Below are positions 45,400 through 52,186 of a DNA stretch of 64,000 nucleotides, in pieces. Where the stretch lies: the NCBI GenBank assembly GCA_963725155.1, contig CAVRXU010000008.1, positions 62,001 to 126,000 on the forward strand. The letters run 5' to 3'. A program made the position numbers and the translations under genes. The notes under the pieces are model-generated. The model made no database searches. It was given only the letters and a program-made list of their open reading frames with translations, and was not told where the DNA came from. The DNA is from DATDAH01 sp963725155 (GTDB taxonomy: Bacteria > Actinomycetota > Acidimicrobiia > Acidimicrobiales > DATDAH01). Positions within the stretch are counted from its first letter, which is position 1, and each line of letters starts with the position of its first letter.

Positions 45400-45470
45400 C
45401 TGTGGAACTGAAGTGCGCGGGCTGTGGATTTCTCCGTCTGTGTCCACAGTTCTGGGTCGGTGATCCACAG
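45400..45470. promoter_or_regulatory. Four phased TCCACAG motifs (DnaA-box-like)
   Basis: The heptamer TCCACAG occurs at 45400 (minus), 45422 (minus), 45443 (plus) and 45464 (plus), 21-22 bases apart, i.e. two helical turns. TGATCCACA differs from the DnaA box TTATCCACA at one position, and GTGTCCACA from the TTGTCCACA variant at one. It lies just before the RibD-like start and facing nrdJ. Confidence 0.5.
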
Positions 45471-45486
45471 GGCTACCTTCCGCCCC

Positions 45487-46233
45487 ATGCGCCAGCTGTT
45501 TCCCGAGTCCGTGGACGACGTCGATCCGGAGGCCGTGCACGCCACCCTCCGGCGGGAGCCGCCCGAGGACCGGCCCTACGTGTTGGTCAACATGATCGAA
45601 TCGGTCGACGGCGCCGCCGTCGTCGACGGGGTCTCCGGGGGGTTGGGCGGCGAGGGCGACAAGATCATGTTCCGGGCCGTGCGGACCGTGCCCGACATCA
45701 TCCTCGTGGCCGCCCGGACCGCGAACGTCGAGAGCTACAGCACCCCCCGGGTCAGCGAGGAGGCCCGAGCCGCCCGGCGAGAGCGGGGGCAGTCGGCGAC
45801 GCCCCGCCTGGCGGTCGTCACCGGTCAGCTCAGCGTGGACCTCAGCCTCGGGATGTTCACCGATCCCGGCGATCAGCGGCCGCTGGTCATCACCGCCGAA
45901 GCGGCCCCCACCAACCGCCGTGACGAGGTCGAGGCCGTGGCGGAGATCATCGTGGCCGGCGAGTCGAGCGTCGACCTGACCGACGCCCTGCGCCAGCTCC
46001 GCCGCCGGGGTGCGGGCGTGGTGCTGTGCGAGGGCGGGCCGTCGATGAACGGGGGCCTGGTCGGCCTCGACCTGGTCGACGAGTGGTGCATCAGCTTCTC
46101 CCCCGTCCTCGCCGGAGGCGACTCCCGCCGGATCGTCAACTCCGCGCCGCCCGCCCTGCGCCACCTGACCCTCGAGCGGATCTTCGAGCACGACAGCATG
46201 CTGTTCCTCCGCTACCTGCGGGGCGCGGCTTAG
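45487..46233 (+). CDS. RibD C-terminal/DHFR-like pyrimidine reductase family protein
   Basis: 248 residues from ATG 45487 (MRQLFPESVDDV). The RibD_C fold is seen in RPYVLVNMIESVDGAAVVDG, ADVILVAARTANVESY-type spacing and GAGVVLCEGGPSMNGGLVGLDLVDE. Relatives reduce the pyrimidine of riboflavin intermediates or act as dihydrofolate reductase surrogates. In actinobacteria this gene is often annotated only as pyrimidine reductase family. Its placement between nrdJ and nrdR is compatible with a nucleotide or folate role. Stop overlaps the convergent nrdR stop by four bases. Confidence 0.85.
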   Translation: MRQLFPESVDDVDPEAVHATLRREPPEDRPYVLVNMIESVDGAAVVDGVSGGLGGEGDKIMFRAVRTVPDIILVAARTANVESYSTPRVSEEARAARRERGQSATPRLAVVTGQLSVDLSLGMFTDPGDQRPLVITAEAAPTNRRDEVEAVAEIIVAGESSVDLTDALRQLRRRGAGVVLCEGGPSMNGGLVGLDLVDEWCISFSPVLAGGDSRRIVNSAPPALRHLTLERIFEHDSMLFLRYLRGAA

Positions 46234-46679
46234 TTCTTGGTGAGGAGGCCGATCTCGCGCTCGAAGTCGGCCAGGTCGTCGAAGCCCTTGTAGACGCTGG
46301 CGAAGCGCAGGGCGCTGACGCCGTCGATGCGGGCCAGGGCCTCGAGTACGGCCCGCCCGATGCGCTCGCTGGTGACCTGCGTGCCCTCGAGGCGGACGAT
46401 GTCCTCGACATCGGCGGCCAGGGCCTCGATGGTCGCCGGGTCGACCGGGCGCCCCTTGGCGGCCAGGGCCACGCCGGCCACGATCCGGGCCCGGTCGAAG
46501 GGGACCTCGTCGCCCGAGGACTTGACCACCACCAGGGGCGCCTCCTCGAGGCGTTCGAAGGTGGTGAAGCGGGTGGCGCACTCGAGGCACTCCCGCCGCC
46601 GGCGCACTGCGGTGCCGTCGTCGGTCGTCCGGCTGTCGACCACCTTGTCGTCGAGGGAGGAACAGGTCGGGCAGCGCAC
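46230..46679 (-). CDS. nrdR: Transcriptional repressor NrdR
   Basis: 149 residues from GTG 46679, which places the zinc ribbon RCPTCSSLDDKVVDSR...RRECLECATRF at the very N-terminus as in all NrdR proteins. The upstream extension to 46742 is not conserved. The ATP-cone follows (LVVVKSSGDEVPFDRARIVAGV). NrdR binds NrdR boxes when loaded with ATP/dATP and represses RNR genes, here presumably nrdJ. The gene is followed by the convergent RibD-like gene. Confidence 0.95.
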   Translation of the reverse strand: MRCPTCSSLDDKVVDSRTTDDGTAVRRRRECLECATRFTTFERLEEAPLVVVKSSGDEVPFDRARIVAGVALAAKGRPVDPATIEALAADVEDIVRLEGTQVTSERIGRAVLEALARIDGVSALRFASVYKGFDDLADFEREIGLLTKN

Positions 46680-46767
46680 GGCCGGGAACGGTAGCCCCCA
46701 CCTGCGGGCCAGTGCCCGGCGGAAACGAAGCCAAGGCAGCAACCACGGGGGCGTCGGGTCTCGTATA

Positions 46768-46805
46768 GCGTCGATTCACCCACAGATCTGTGGGTGAATC
46801 GACGC
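46768..46805. terminator. Perfect 38-bp palindrome
   Basis: GCGTCGATTCACCCACAGA followed directly by its exact complement, 19+19 with no loop. It lies between the end of the LysM gene and the nrdR start. It probably ends the LysM transcript, but the symmetry also suits a protein-binding site. The core CCCACAGATCTGTGGG echoes the CCACAG motif near nrdJ. Confidence 0.6.
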
Positions 46806-46861
46806 CATACGTGGGTGTCGGCAGGAGAACTCGTCCCAGCGGCGCACGGCAGGGCGGCTCG

Positions 46862-47254
46862 TCAGCCGGGCAGAACCAGGTTCTGCCCGGCTTCGAGCAT
46901 CGCCCCGCCGTTGAGCGCGGCCAGCTCGTCCACCAGGGGGCGGACGTCGCCGGAGGGCTGCAGGTCGCGGGCGATGGTCCACAGGGTCTGGCCCGGCTGG
47001 ACCAGGAGGGTCTCGCTACCGGCGGGCACCGGGGTGGAACCGTCGGCGGCGCTGAGTGGGCGGCCGCCGAAGGTCCCCGTCGACAGGACGACGGCCCGGA
47101 GCCCGGCCATGGCGACCACCACGAACGCCACGGCCAGGATCAGGGCCACCACCCGACGACGCCGGTACACCGCCGGCGTAGGTCCCGCGTCGAGCCCGCC
47201 CTGGAGCAGCCGGAGGGCCGGTCGGGGGTGGGTGTCGACCAGTGCGAGAGCCAT
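46862..47254 (-). CDS. LysM membrane protein, likely SOS-induced division inhibitor (YneA/ChiZ-like)
   Basis: 130 residues from ATG 47254. One transmembrane segment (~37-57, VVALILAVAFVVVAMAGLRAVV) and a C-terminal LysM domain (LLVQPGQTLWTIARDL...NGGAMLEAGQNLVLPG) outside the membrane. It is divergent from lexA with four LexA boxes between them, and next to nrdR. M. tuberculosis has the same order (nrdR, ChiZ/Rv2719c, lexA), and Bacillus yneA is likewise a LysM protein divergent from lexA. Both delay cell division during the SOS response. The role here is by synteny and domain content. Confidence 0.85.
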   Translation of the reverse strand: MALALVDTHPRPALRLLQGGLDAGPTPAVYRRRRVVALILAVAFVVVAMAGLRAVVLSTGTFGGRPLSAADGSTPVPAGSETLLVQPGQTLWTIARDLQPSGDVRPLVDELAALNGGAMLEAGQNLVLPG

Positions 47255-47283
47255 GGACGAGATTCTCCTCGGGGGGTGTGACA

Positions 47284-47398
47284 CGAACGATTGTTCGCTC
47301 TGGCACCCAACCACGAACGACTGTTCGCTGTCAAGGGGATGACGAACAAATGTTTGTCACACCTCGGCCCGGGTGCTACCGTCACAAACACCTGTTCG
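47284..47398. promoter_or_regulatory. Four LexA boxes between the LysM gene and lexA
   Basis: CGAACGATTGTTCG (47284-47297), CGAACGACTGTTCG (47314-47327), CGAACAAATGTTTG (47343-47356) and CAAACACCTGTTCG (47385-47398). The first two match the Gram-positive/actinobacterial SOS box CGAAC-N4-GTTCG exactly, and the others differ by one base each. Starts are 30, 29 and 42 bases apart. The last ends 24 bases before the lexA start. Confidence 0.92.
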
Positions 47399-47422
47399 TC
47401 GCCTGCCCCCCAGGAGCCTCCC

Positions 47423-48079
47423 GTGCCCGCTGCCAAGTACACGCCGAAGAAGAAGGAGCTGACCGACCGTCAGCGCCAGATCCTCGACTTCATCGAGGCC
47501 GAGACCACCGAGCGGGGCTACCCGCCGTCGGTGCGAGAGATCGGCCAGGCCGTCGGCCTCACGTCCCCGTCCACCGTCCACTCGCACCTGGCCACGCTGC
47601 AACGCCGGGGCTACCTGCATCGGGACCCGACCAAGCCCCGGGCCATCGAGGTCCGCTACGACCCGAACTCGGGTGCGGGCGGACATGAGCGGCGTCCGGT
47701 GCGTCACGTCCCGCTGGTCGGCGACGTCGCCGCCGGCACCGATGTGCTGGCCCAGGAGAACGTCGAGGAGGTGTACCCCCTTCCCGCCGACCTCACCGGC
47801 GACGGCGACCTGTTCATGCTGCGGGTGCGCGGGGACTCCATGATCGACGCCGGCATCTTCGACGGCGACTTCGTCGTCACCCGGGCCCAGACCACCGCCG
47901 AGCGGGGCGAGATCGTCGTCGCCGGCATCCCGGGCGACGAGGCCACCATCAAGACCTACAACCGACGCGACGGCCAGATCGTGCTGGAGCCCGCCAACGA
48001 GCGCCTCTCGGACATGGTGTTCAACGAGGACGAGGTCGTCATCTACGGCAAGGTCGTCACGGTGATGCGCCGCCTCTGA
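47423..48079 (+). CDS. lexA: LexA, SOS repressor
   Basis: 218 residues from GTG 47423, with AGGAG six bases upstream. The longer frame to 47291 would read through two SOS boxes and is not used. N-terminal wHTH: TDRQRQILDFIEAETTERGY, SVREIGQAVGLTSPSTVHSHL. Self-cleavage site Ala-Gly in GDVAAGTDV (~102-104), catalytic Ser in GDSMIDAG (~138) and Lys in ATIKTYN (~176). It represses its own gene, the LysM gene and, by the box found there, recA. Confidence 0.96.
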   Translation: MPAAKYTPKKKELTDRQRQILDFIEAETTERGYPPSVREIGQAVGLTSPSTVHSHLATLQRRGYLHRDPTKPRAIEVRYDPNSGAGGHERRPVRHVPLVGDVAAGTDVLAQENVEEVYPLPADLTGDGDLFMLRVRGDSMIDAGIFDGDFVVTRAQTTAERGEIVVAGIPGDEATIKTYNRRDGQIVLEPANERLSDMVFNEDEVVIYGKVVTVMRRL

Positions 48080-48106
48080 GGCGACCGCACCACCGCACCG
48101 CCGGAA

Positions 48107-48274
48107 TCAGAGCATGGCCAGGGCCTCGACGTAGCGCTCGGCCGGGCGGGCCTCACCGAGGCCACCGGACTCGAAGCTGTCGACGATCTTGCCGTCCTGG
48201 CCGATCAGAAAGGTCGCCCGGTTGGCGCAACCCGCGACCTCGTCGGGGGCCTCGGTGCCGGTTTCGATGGCCAT
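48107..48274 (-). pseudogene. Peroxiredoxin (AhpC/TSA, Bcp-like) with a large in-frame internal deletion
   Basis: 55 codons with a good ribosome site (AGGAG, seven bases before ATG 48274) and an intact stop. Residues 1-11 (MAIETGTEAPD) are a typical peroxiredoxin start. From residue 14 on (AGCANRATFLIGQDGKIVDS, then FESGGLGEARPAERYVEALAML) it matches the C-terminal third of actinobacterial AhpE/Bcp-type enzymes. About 100 codons, including the peroxidatic Cys motif and most of the thioredoxin fold, are missing. The junction is in frame. It cannot be an active peroxidase. It is either a recent deletion remnant or an assembly collapse. Confidence 0.8.
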
Positions 48275-48341
48275 GGCTCAGCTCCTGGGTTGCTCGGGAG
48301 GGATCCGAGCGCGCAGCCGAGGCAGTCCCCTGCGCCATGCC

Positions 48342-49406
48342 TCAGGGGCCGACGGTGATCAGGTCGTGCAGGGCCCGGTAGCTGACGTCCAGGCGATCGC
48401 CCTCGACCCGCTCGTTCTTGTTGTGGGCCAGCGAGGAGTCTCCCGCGCCGAGGTTCACCGCTGGGATGCCCCGGGCGGCGAACCGGGCCACGTCGGTCCA
48501 CCCCAGCTTCGCTCGCACCCCGAGGGCGTTGCGCTCGACCAGAGCGGCCAGCAGTGGATGCTCCAGCGACGGGGCCGCGCCCGGCGCCACGTCGACCAGC
48601 TCGATCGTGTCGCCCTCCTCGAGGATCGGGGCCAGCAGGTCCCGCACGGACGCTTCGGCCTCCTCGGGTGTGCGGTCCGGAGCGAAGCGGTGGTTCAGGC
48701 CGACAACGGCCGAATCCGGGATCACGTTCGTGGCCACGCCCCCGCTGACGCCCACCGCCTGCAGAGCTTCACGGAACTGGAGGCCCTCGATCACCGGCTG
48801 GCGGGGCTCGTGGGCGTCCAGGAGGCTCAGCAGCGGCCCCAGGCGGTGCACGGCGTTGCGCCCCATCCAGGGACGGGCCGAGTGGGCCCGCTCCCCTGTC
48901 AGGGTGACCTCGAGACGCAACGTGCCCTGGCAGCCGGCCTCGACCTCGCCGTCGGTGGGCTCACCGAGGATGGCCACATCGCCGGCCAGCAGGTCCGGGC
49001 GCTCGACGAACAGCTCCTCCAACCCGCTCTCCTTCGCCGCGATCTCCTCCCGGGCATAGAAGACGTAGGTCACGTCGACCGCCGGCTCGGGCACAGCCAG
49101 GGCCAACTCGACCATGACGGCGAGGCCGCCCTTCATGTCCGCCGTGCCAAGGCCCCACAGGGTGGAGCCGTCACGGCGGGGGTCGGCGTTGCCATTGGCC
49201 GGAACGGTGTCGGTGTGGCCGGCCAGGACCAGGCGCAGCGGCCGACCCTGGTCGGTGCGGGCCACGAGGTTGTCCCCCACCCGGGTCCGCTCGAGGCCGG
49301 GCACCCCGGCCAGCAGCCCGTCCAGGTGGTCGGTGATGGTCGCCTCTTCCCGGCTGAACGACGGTATGGCGCACAGCTCCTCGGTGCGGGCGAGGAGATC
49401 GGGCAT
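48342..49406 (-). CDS. dapE: Succinyl-diaminopimelate desuccinylase
   Basis: 354 residues from ATG 49406, overlapping the dapD stop by four bases (ATGA). M20 metallopeptidase: LAGHTDTVP, GTADMKGGLAVM, YAREEIAAKESGLE, GEPTDG, and HSARPWMG provide metal ligands, catalytic Glu and dimer-domain residues. It releases succinate from N-succinyl-LL-DAP, the penultimate stage before DapF. Adjacent dapD and dapC support this specific assignment within a broad peptidase family. Confidence 0.93.
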   Translation of the reverse strand: MPDLLARTEELCAIPSFSREEATITDHLDGLLAGVPGLERTRVGDNLVARTDQGRPLRLVLAGHTDTVPANGNADPRRDGSTLWGLGTADMKGGLAVMVELALAVPEPAVDVTYVFYAREEIAAKESGLEELFVERPDLLAGDVAILGEPTDGEVEAGCQGTLRLEVTLTGERAHSARPWMGRNAVHRLGPLLSLLDAHEPRQPVIEGLQFREALQAVGVSGGVATNVIPDSAVVGLNHRFAPDRTPEEAEASVRDLLAPILEEGDTIELVDVAPGAAPSLEHPLLAALVERNALGVRAKLGWTDVARFAARGIPAVNLGAGDSSLAHNKNERVEGDRLDVSYRALHDLITVGP

Positions 49407-50230
49407 CAGACGGTCGACCCGTGGTCCCGGAGGATGTCGTTCAGGGCGCCCTTGTCGTGGCGCTCGCCTTCGGTCAGGCGCTTGATGACCAGGACGCAGG
49501 GCAGGCCGAAGGTGCCACCCGCGAACTCCCGGGGCCGGGTGGCGGTGACGGCCACGGACCAGGGCGGGACGTGGCCCCGGCTGATCTCCTCGCCGCTCTC
49601 GGCGTCGATCACGGGCACCGAAGCGGTGAGGATCGAACCGGCGCCGAGCACCGTTCCCGTCCCCACCGTCGCCCCCTCGGCCACGATGCAGCGGGAGCCG
49701 ATGTAGCACTCGTCGCCGATCATCACCGGCGCGGCCTGCACGGGCTCCAGCACACCGCCGATGCCCACGCCGCCCGACAGGTGGACGTTGCGACCGATCT
49801 GGGCGCACGAGCCAACCGTGGCCCAGGTGTCGACCATCGACCCGGACGCGACGTGGGCCCCGATGTTCACGTAGCTCGGCATCATCACCACGCCCCGATC
49901 CAGGAAGGACCCCCAACGGGCCGACGCGCCAGGTACGACCCGTACGCCCTTGGCCTCGTAGTCCGACTTCAACGGCAGCTTGTCGGCGTACTCGAAGGGG
50001 CCGAGCTCGATGGTCTCCATGCCCTGGACCCGGAAGAGCAGGAGCACGGCCCGCTTCAGCCACTCGTTGACCGTGACCGCACCCTCACCGTCCCACTCGG
50101 CCACCCGCGCCGCGCCTGAGTCGAGGAGATCGACGGCCTCGTGCACGATGCGCCGGGCGTCCTCGTCCCCAGGACCAAGGTCGTCCCGGCGGGCCCAGAG
50201 GTCGTCGATGCTCGCCTGCAGATCGCTCAT
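49406..50230 (-). CDS. dapD: Tetrahydrodipicolinate N-succinyltransferase
   Basis: 274 residues. Left-handed beta-helix acyltransferase with GGVGIGGVLEPVQAAPVMIG and CYIGSRCIVAEGATVGTGT, preceded by an alpha-helical N-terminal domain (LDSGAARVAEWDGEGAVTVN). It adds succinyl from succinyl-CoA to tetrahydrodipicolinate in the lysine/DAP pathway. It matches the E. coli-type DapD more than the longer mycobacterial type. Starts at ATG 50230 and is coupled to dapE. Confidence 0.93.
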   Translation of the reverse strand: MSDLQASIDDLWARRDDLGPGDEDARRIVHEAVDLLDSGAARVAEWDGEGAVTVNEWLKRAVLLLFRVQGMETIELGPFEYADKLPLKSDYEAKGVRVVPGASARWGSFLDRGVVMMPSYVNIGAHVASGSMVDTWATVGSCAQIGRNVHLSGGVGIGGVLEPVQAAPVMIGDECYIGSRCIVAEGATVGTGTVLGAGSILTASVPVIDAESGEEISRGHVPPWSVAVTATRPREFAGGTFGLPCVLVIKRLTEGERHDKGALNDILRDHGSTV

Positions 50231-50315
50231 GACGGCCGCAGGCTACCGGCGGCCTGTCACCGGCCGGGGGGACCGTCGACAGGCACCCAGGGCCGTGAGG
50301 TGCGGCCCCGAGCGC

Positions 50316-51077
50316 CTAGGCGGGCGGCGGCGGGGGGTAGCTCGCCGGAGGCGGGGGGTAGCTCGCCGGGGGCGGCGGATTGCCCGCCCAGGCGTCGGGG
50401 CCCGCCGGCGGCGGCGGGTTCCAGGTCCCGGGCTGCGGCGCGCCGGGGCCGCCGCCAGGGCCGTTCCAGGCATCCAGCCAGCCCCGCTGCCGATGCCTGC
50501 GGCGCCGGACGCCCGTGACGATGAGCAGGATGATGCCGAGCACGATGCCGATGCCGGCGATGACGAAGCCACCGACGATGGCCGACACCAGGTCATTGGC
50601 CACCGAGGGCCCGAACGCCGCCGTCGTGGCGGTGGTCCCCGGCCCGTCGCCGACACGGACGTCGTAGTCCCCTGCCTCGTCGATCGCGAAGGTCAGCTGA
50701 GCCCGGCCGGTGTGGTTGCCGAAGTCGTAGGTGAACTCCGACACGTAGGCGTCGAACTCGACCTCGTCGGCGCCTTCCTGGCCCGCCGGCCGCATGCGGA
50801 CCTCGTTGAGGAAGAGCGAGACGGCCTCGCCGCCACCCCGCTCGGCGTAGACGACGTAGTCCCCTTCGTCGAGCTGAACGGTGCTGATCTCACCCACGGG
50901 GACCCGTTCGAAGTCGTCGATGGCATCCAGGAAGGACGAGAAGCTCATCCAACTCCAGACGATGCCGCCGATGATCCCGCCGGCGATCAGGAGGCCTCCG
51001 AGCCAGTAGCCCAGCGAGGACGGTCCCGGCGGCTGGTCCATGGGGTTGGCGACATCCCCGCCGAACGGACTGGTCAT
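50316..51077 (-). CDS. Two-helix membrane protein with Pro-rich tail in the dap cluster, function unknown
   Basis: 253 residues from ATG 51077, overlapping the dapC stop (ATGA). One transmembrane segment at ~23-45 (LGYWLGGLLIAGGIIGGIVW), an extracytoplasmic beta-rich domain (~50-150, VQLDEGDYVVYAERGGGEAV and DEAGDYDVRVGDG), a second transmembrane segment (~163-188), then RRRRHRQRG and a Pro/Gly tail ending with repeats of PPPPASY. I do not recognise the family. The lineup between dapC and dapD suggests a cell wall-related role, by position only. Confidence 0.75.
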   Translation of the reverse strand: MTSPFGGDVANPMDQPPGPSSLGYWLGGLLIAGGIIGGIVWSWMSFSSFLDAIDDFERVPVGEISTVQLDEGDYVVYAERGGGEAVSLFLNEVRMRPAGQEGADEVEFDAYVSEFTYDFGNHTGRAQLTFAIDEAGDYDVRVGDGPGTTATTAAFGPSVANDLVSAIVGGFVIAGIGIVLGIILLIVTGVRRRRHRQRGWLDAWNGPGGGPGAPQPGTWNPPPPAGPDAWAGNPPPPASYPPPPASYPPPPPA

Positions 51078-52186
51078 CTCGAGGCCCTCCCCAATCGTCG
51101 ACCCACCAGCTCGAGGCGGTCGTCGGCCTGCACCACGGCGATGCGCACGTGGTCGTCTCCACCGTAGAACTCGCCGGGAGCCACCAACGCGCCGCCCTCC
51201 GCGGCGAGGCGCCGGGTCAGGGCCCAAGCATCGCCGTCGGGCGCGGGGACCCACAGGTAGAAGGCGCCCGACGGCAGCGCACAGGGGATGCCCGCCTCCG
51301 CCAGCACCGCGGCCATCAGCTCCAGCCGGCGCCGGTAGCGGGCCCGCTGCTCGTCGACGTGGGCATCGTCCTCCCAGGCCGCCACCGCGGCGGCCTGCAC
51401 CGGGCCGGGAACCATCATCCCAGCGTGCTTGCGCACCTCCCGCAGGTAGGTGACCAGCTCGGGGTCCCCGGCGTAGAAGCCGGCCCGCACGCCGGCCAGG
51501 TTGGAGCGCTTGGAGAGGGAGTGGACGGCCAGGACCCCATCGACGCCGTGCTCGAGGATGGTGCGGGGTGGCCCGTCCCAGGTGAACTCGACGTAGCACT
51601 CGTCGGACAGCACCGGCACCCCGTGGGCCCGCCCCCACGCCGCCGCGGCCTCCAGGTCGTCCAGCCCTCCAGCTGGGTTGCCCGGGGAGTTGACCCAGAG
51701 GCAGAGCGCCCGCTCGGCGTCGGCCGCGCTGATGGCGCCGAGGTCGAGGGCGCCGTCCGGACCGGGCGGGACGGCCACGGGACGGCAGCGGGCCAACGTC
51801 GCCCCCATGGCGTAGCTGGGGTAGGCGACCTGCGGGTGCAGGACGGTGTCGCGGTCGGGGGTGCGCAGCTTGAGGAACGCCGGCGTCCCGACCACGAACT
51901 CCTTGGTCCCCACGCAGGCGGCGAGGCCGTCGGGATCGACGGTCACGCCGAGGCGGCGGGCCATCCAGCCCGCCGCGGCCTGGCGGTAGGCCGCACTGCC
52001 GATGGACGGCGGATAGCCCCGCTCGGCGCCGGAGCCGGCCAGGGCGTCGACCACCGCAGCCGGCGGTGGGTCGATCGGGGTCCCTATCGACAGGTCGACG
52101 CAGCCACCGGGCAGGGCGTCGGCCACCGCCTTCAGCTCGTCGAGCCGGTCGTAGGGGTAGGGCGGCGGCCGGAAGCCCTCAGTCAA
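51074..52186 (-). CDS. dapC: Succinyldiaminopimelate transaminase
   Basis: 370 residues from TTG 52186, overlapping hflX by eight bases. Fold-type I aminotransferase: LCLWVNSPGNPAGG, SDECYVEFTWDG, and PLP-Lys in VHSLSKRSNLAGVRAGF. This is the actinobacterial DapC class, which converts N-succinyl-2-amino-6-ketopimelate using glutamate. The N-terminus PPYPYDRLDELKAVADAL is typical. Neighbours dapD, dapE and dapF make the DAP assignment firm. Confidence 0.92.
   Translation of the reverse strand: MTEGFRPPPYPYDRLDELKAVADALPGGCVDLSIGTPIDPPPAAVVDALAGSGAERGYPPSIGSAAYRQAAAGWMARRLGVTVDPDGLAACVGTKEFVVGTPAFLKLRTPDRDTVLHPQVAYPSYAMGATLARCRPVAVPPGPDGALDLGAISAADAERALCLWVNSPGNPAGGLDDLEAAAAWGRAHGVPVLSDECYVEFTWDGPPRTILEHGVDGVLAVHSLSKRSNLAGVRAGFYAGDPELVTYLREVRKHAGMMVPGPVQAAAVAAWEDDAHVDEQRARYRRRLELMAAVLAEAGIPCALPSGAFYLWVPAPDGDAWALTRRLAAEGGALVAPGEFYGGDDHVRIAVVQADDRLELVGRRLGRASR

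Larger units (their letters stand above)
45003..45486. other. 484-base intergenic control region between nrdJ and the RibD-like gene
   Basis: The only stretch of more than 300 bases without a gene. It holds, from left to right, the nrdJ leader, two NrdR-like boxes, an AT-richer piece (GTAATTACATCAG) that may include the nrdJ promoter, a pair of distant inverted repeats, and four phased TCCACAG motifs before the RibD-like start. I see no coding frame in it. Confidence 0.7.

Noticed and set aside
45400..45470. Replication origin
   Set aside because: DnaA-like motifs are present, but dnaA, dnaN or parAB genes and an AT-rich unwinding region are absent.
47291..47422. N-terminal extension of LexA to 47291
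   Set aside because: It would translate across SOS boxes and has no ribosome site. GTG 47423 has AGGAG at six bases and gives the normal LexA start.
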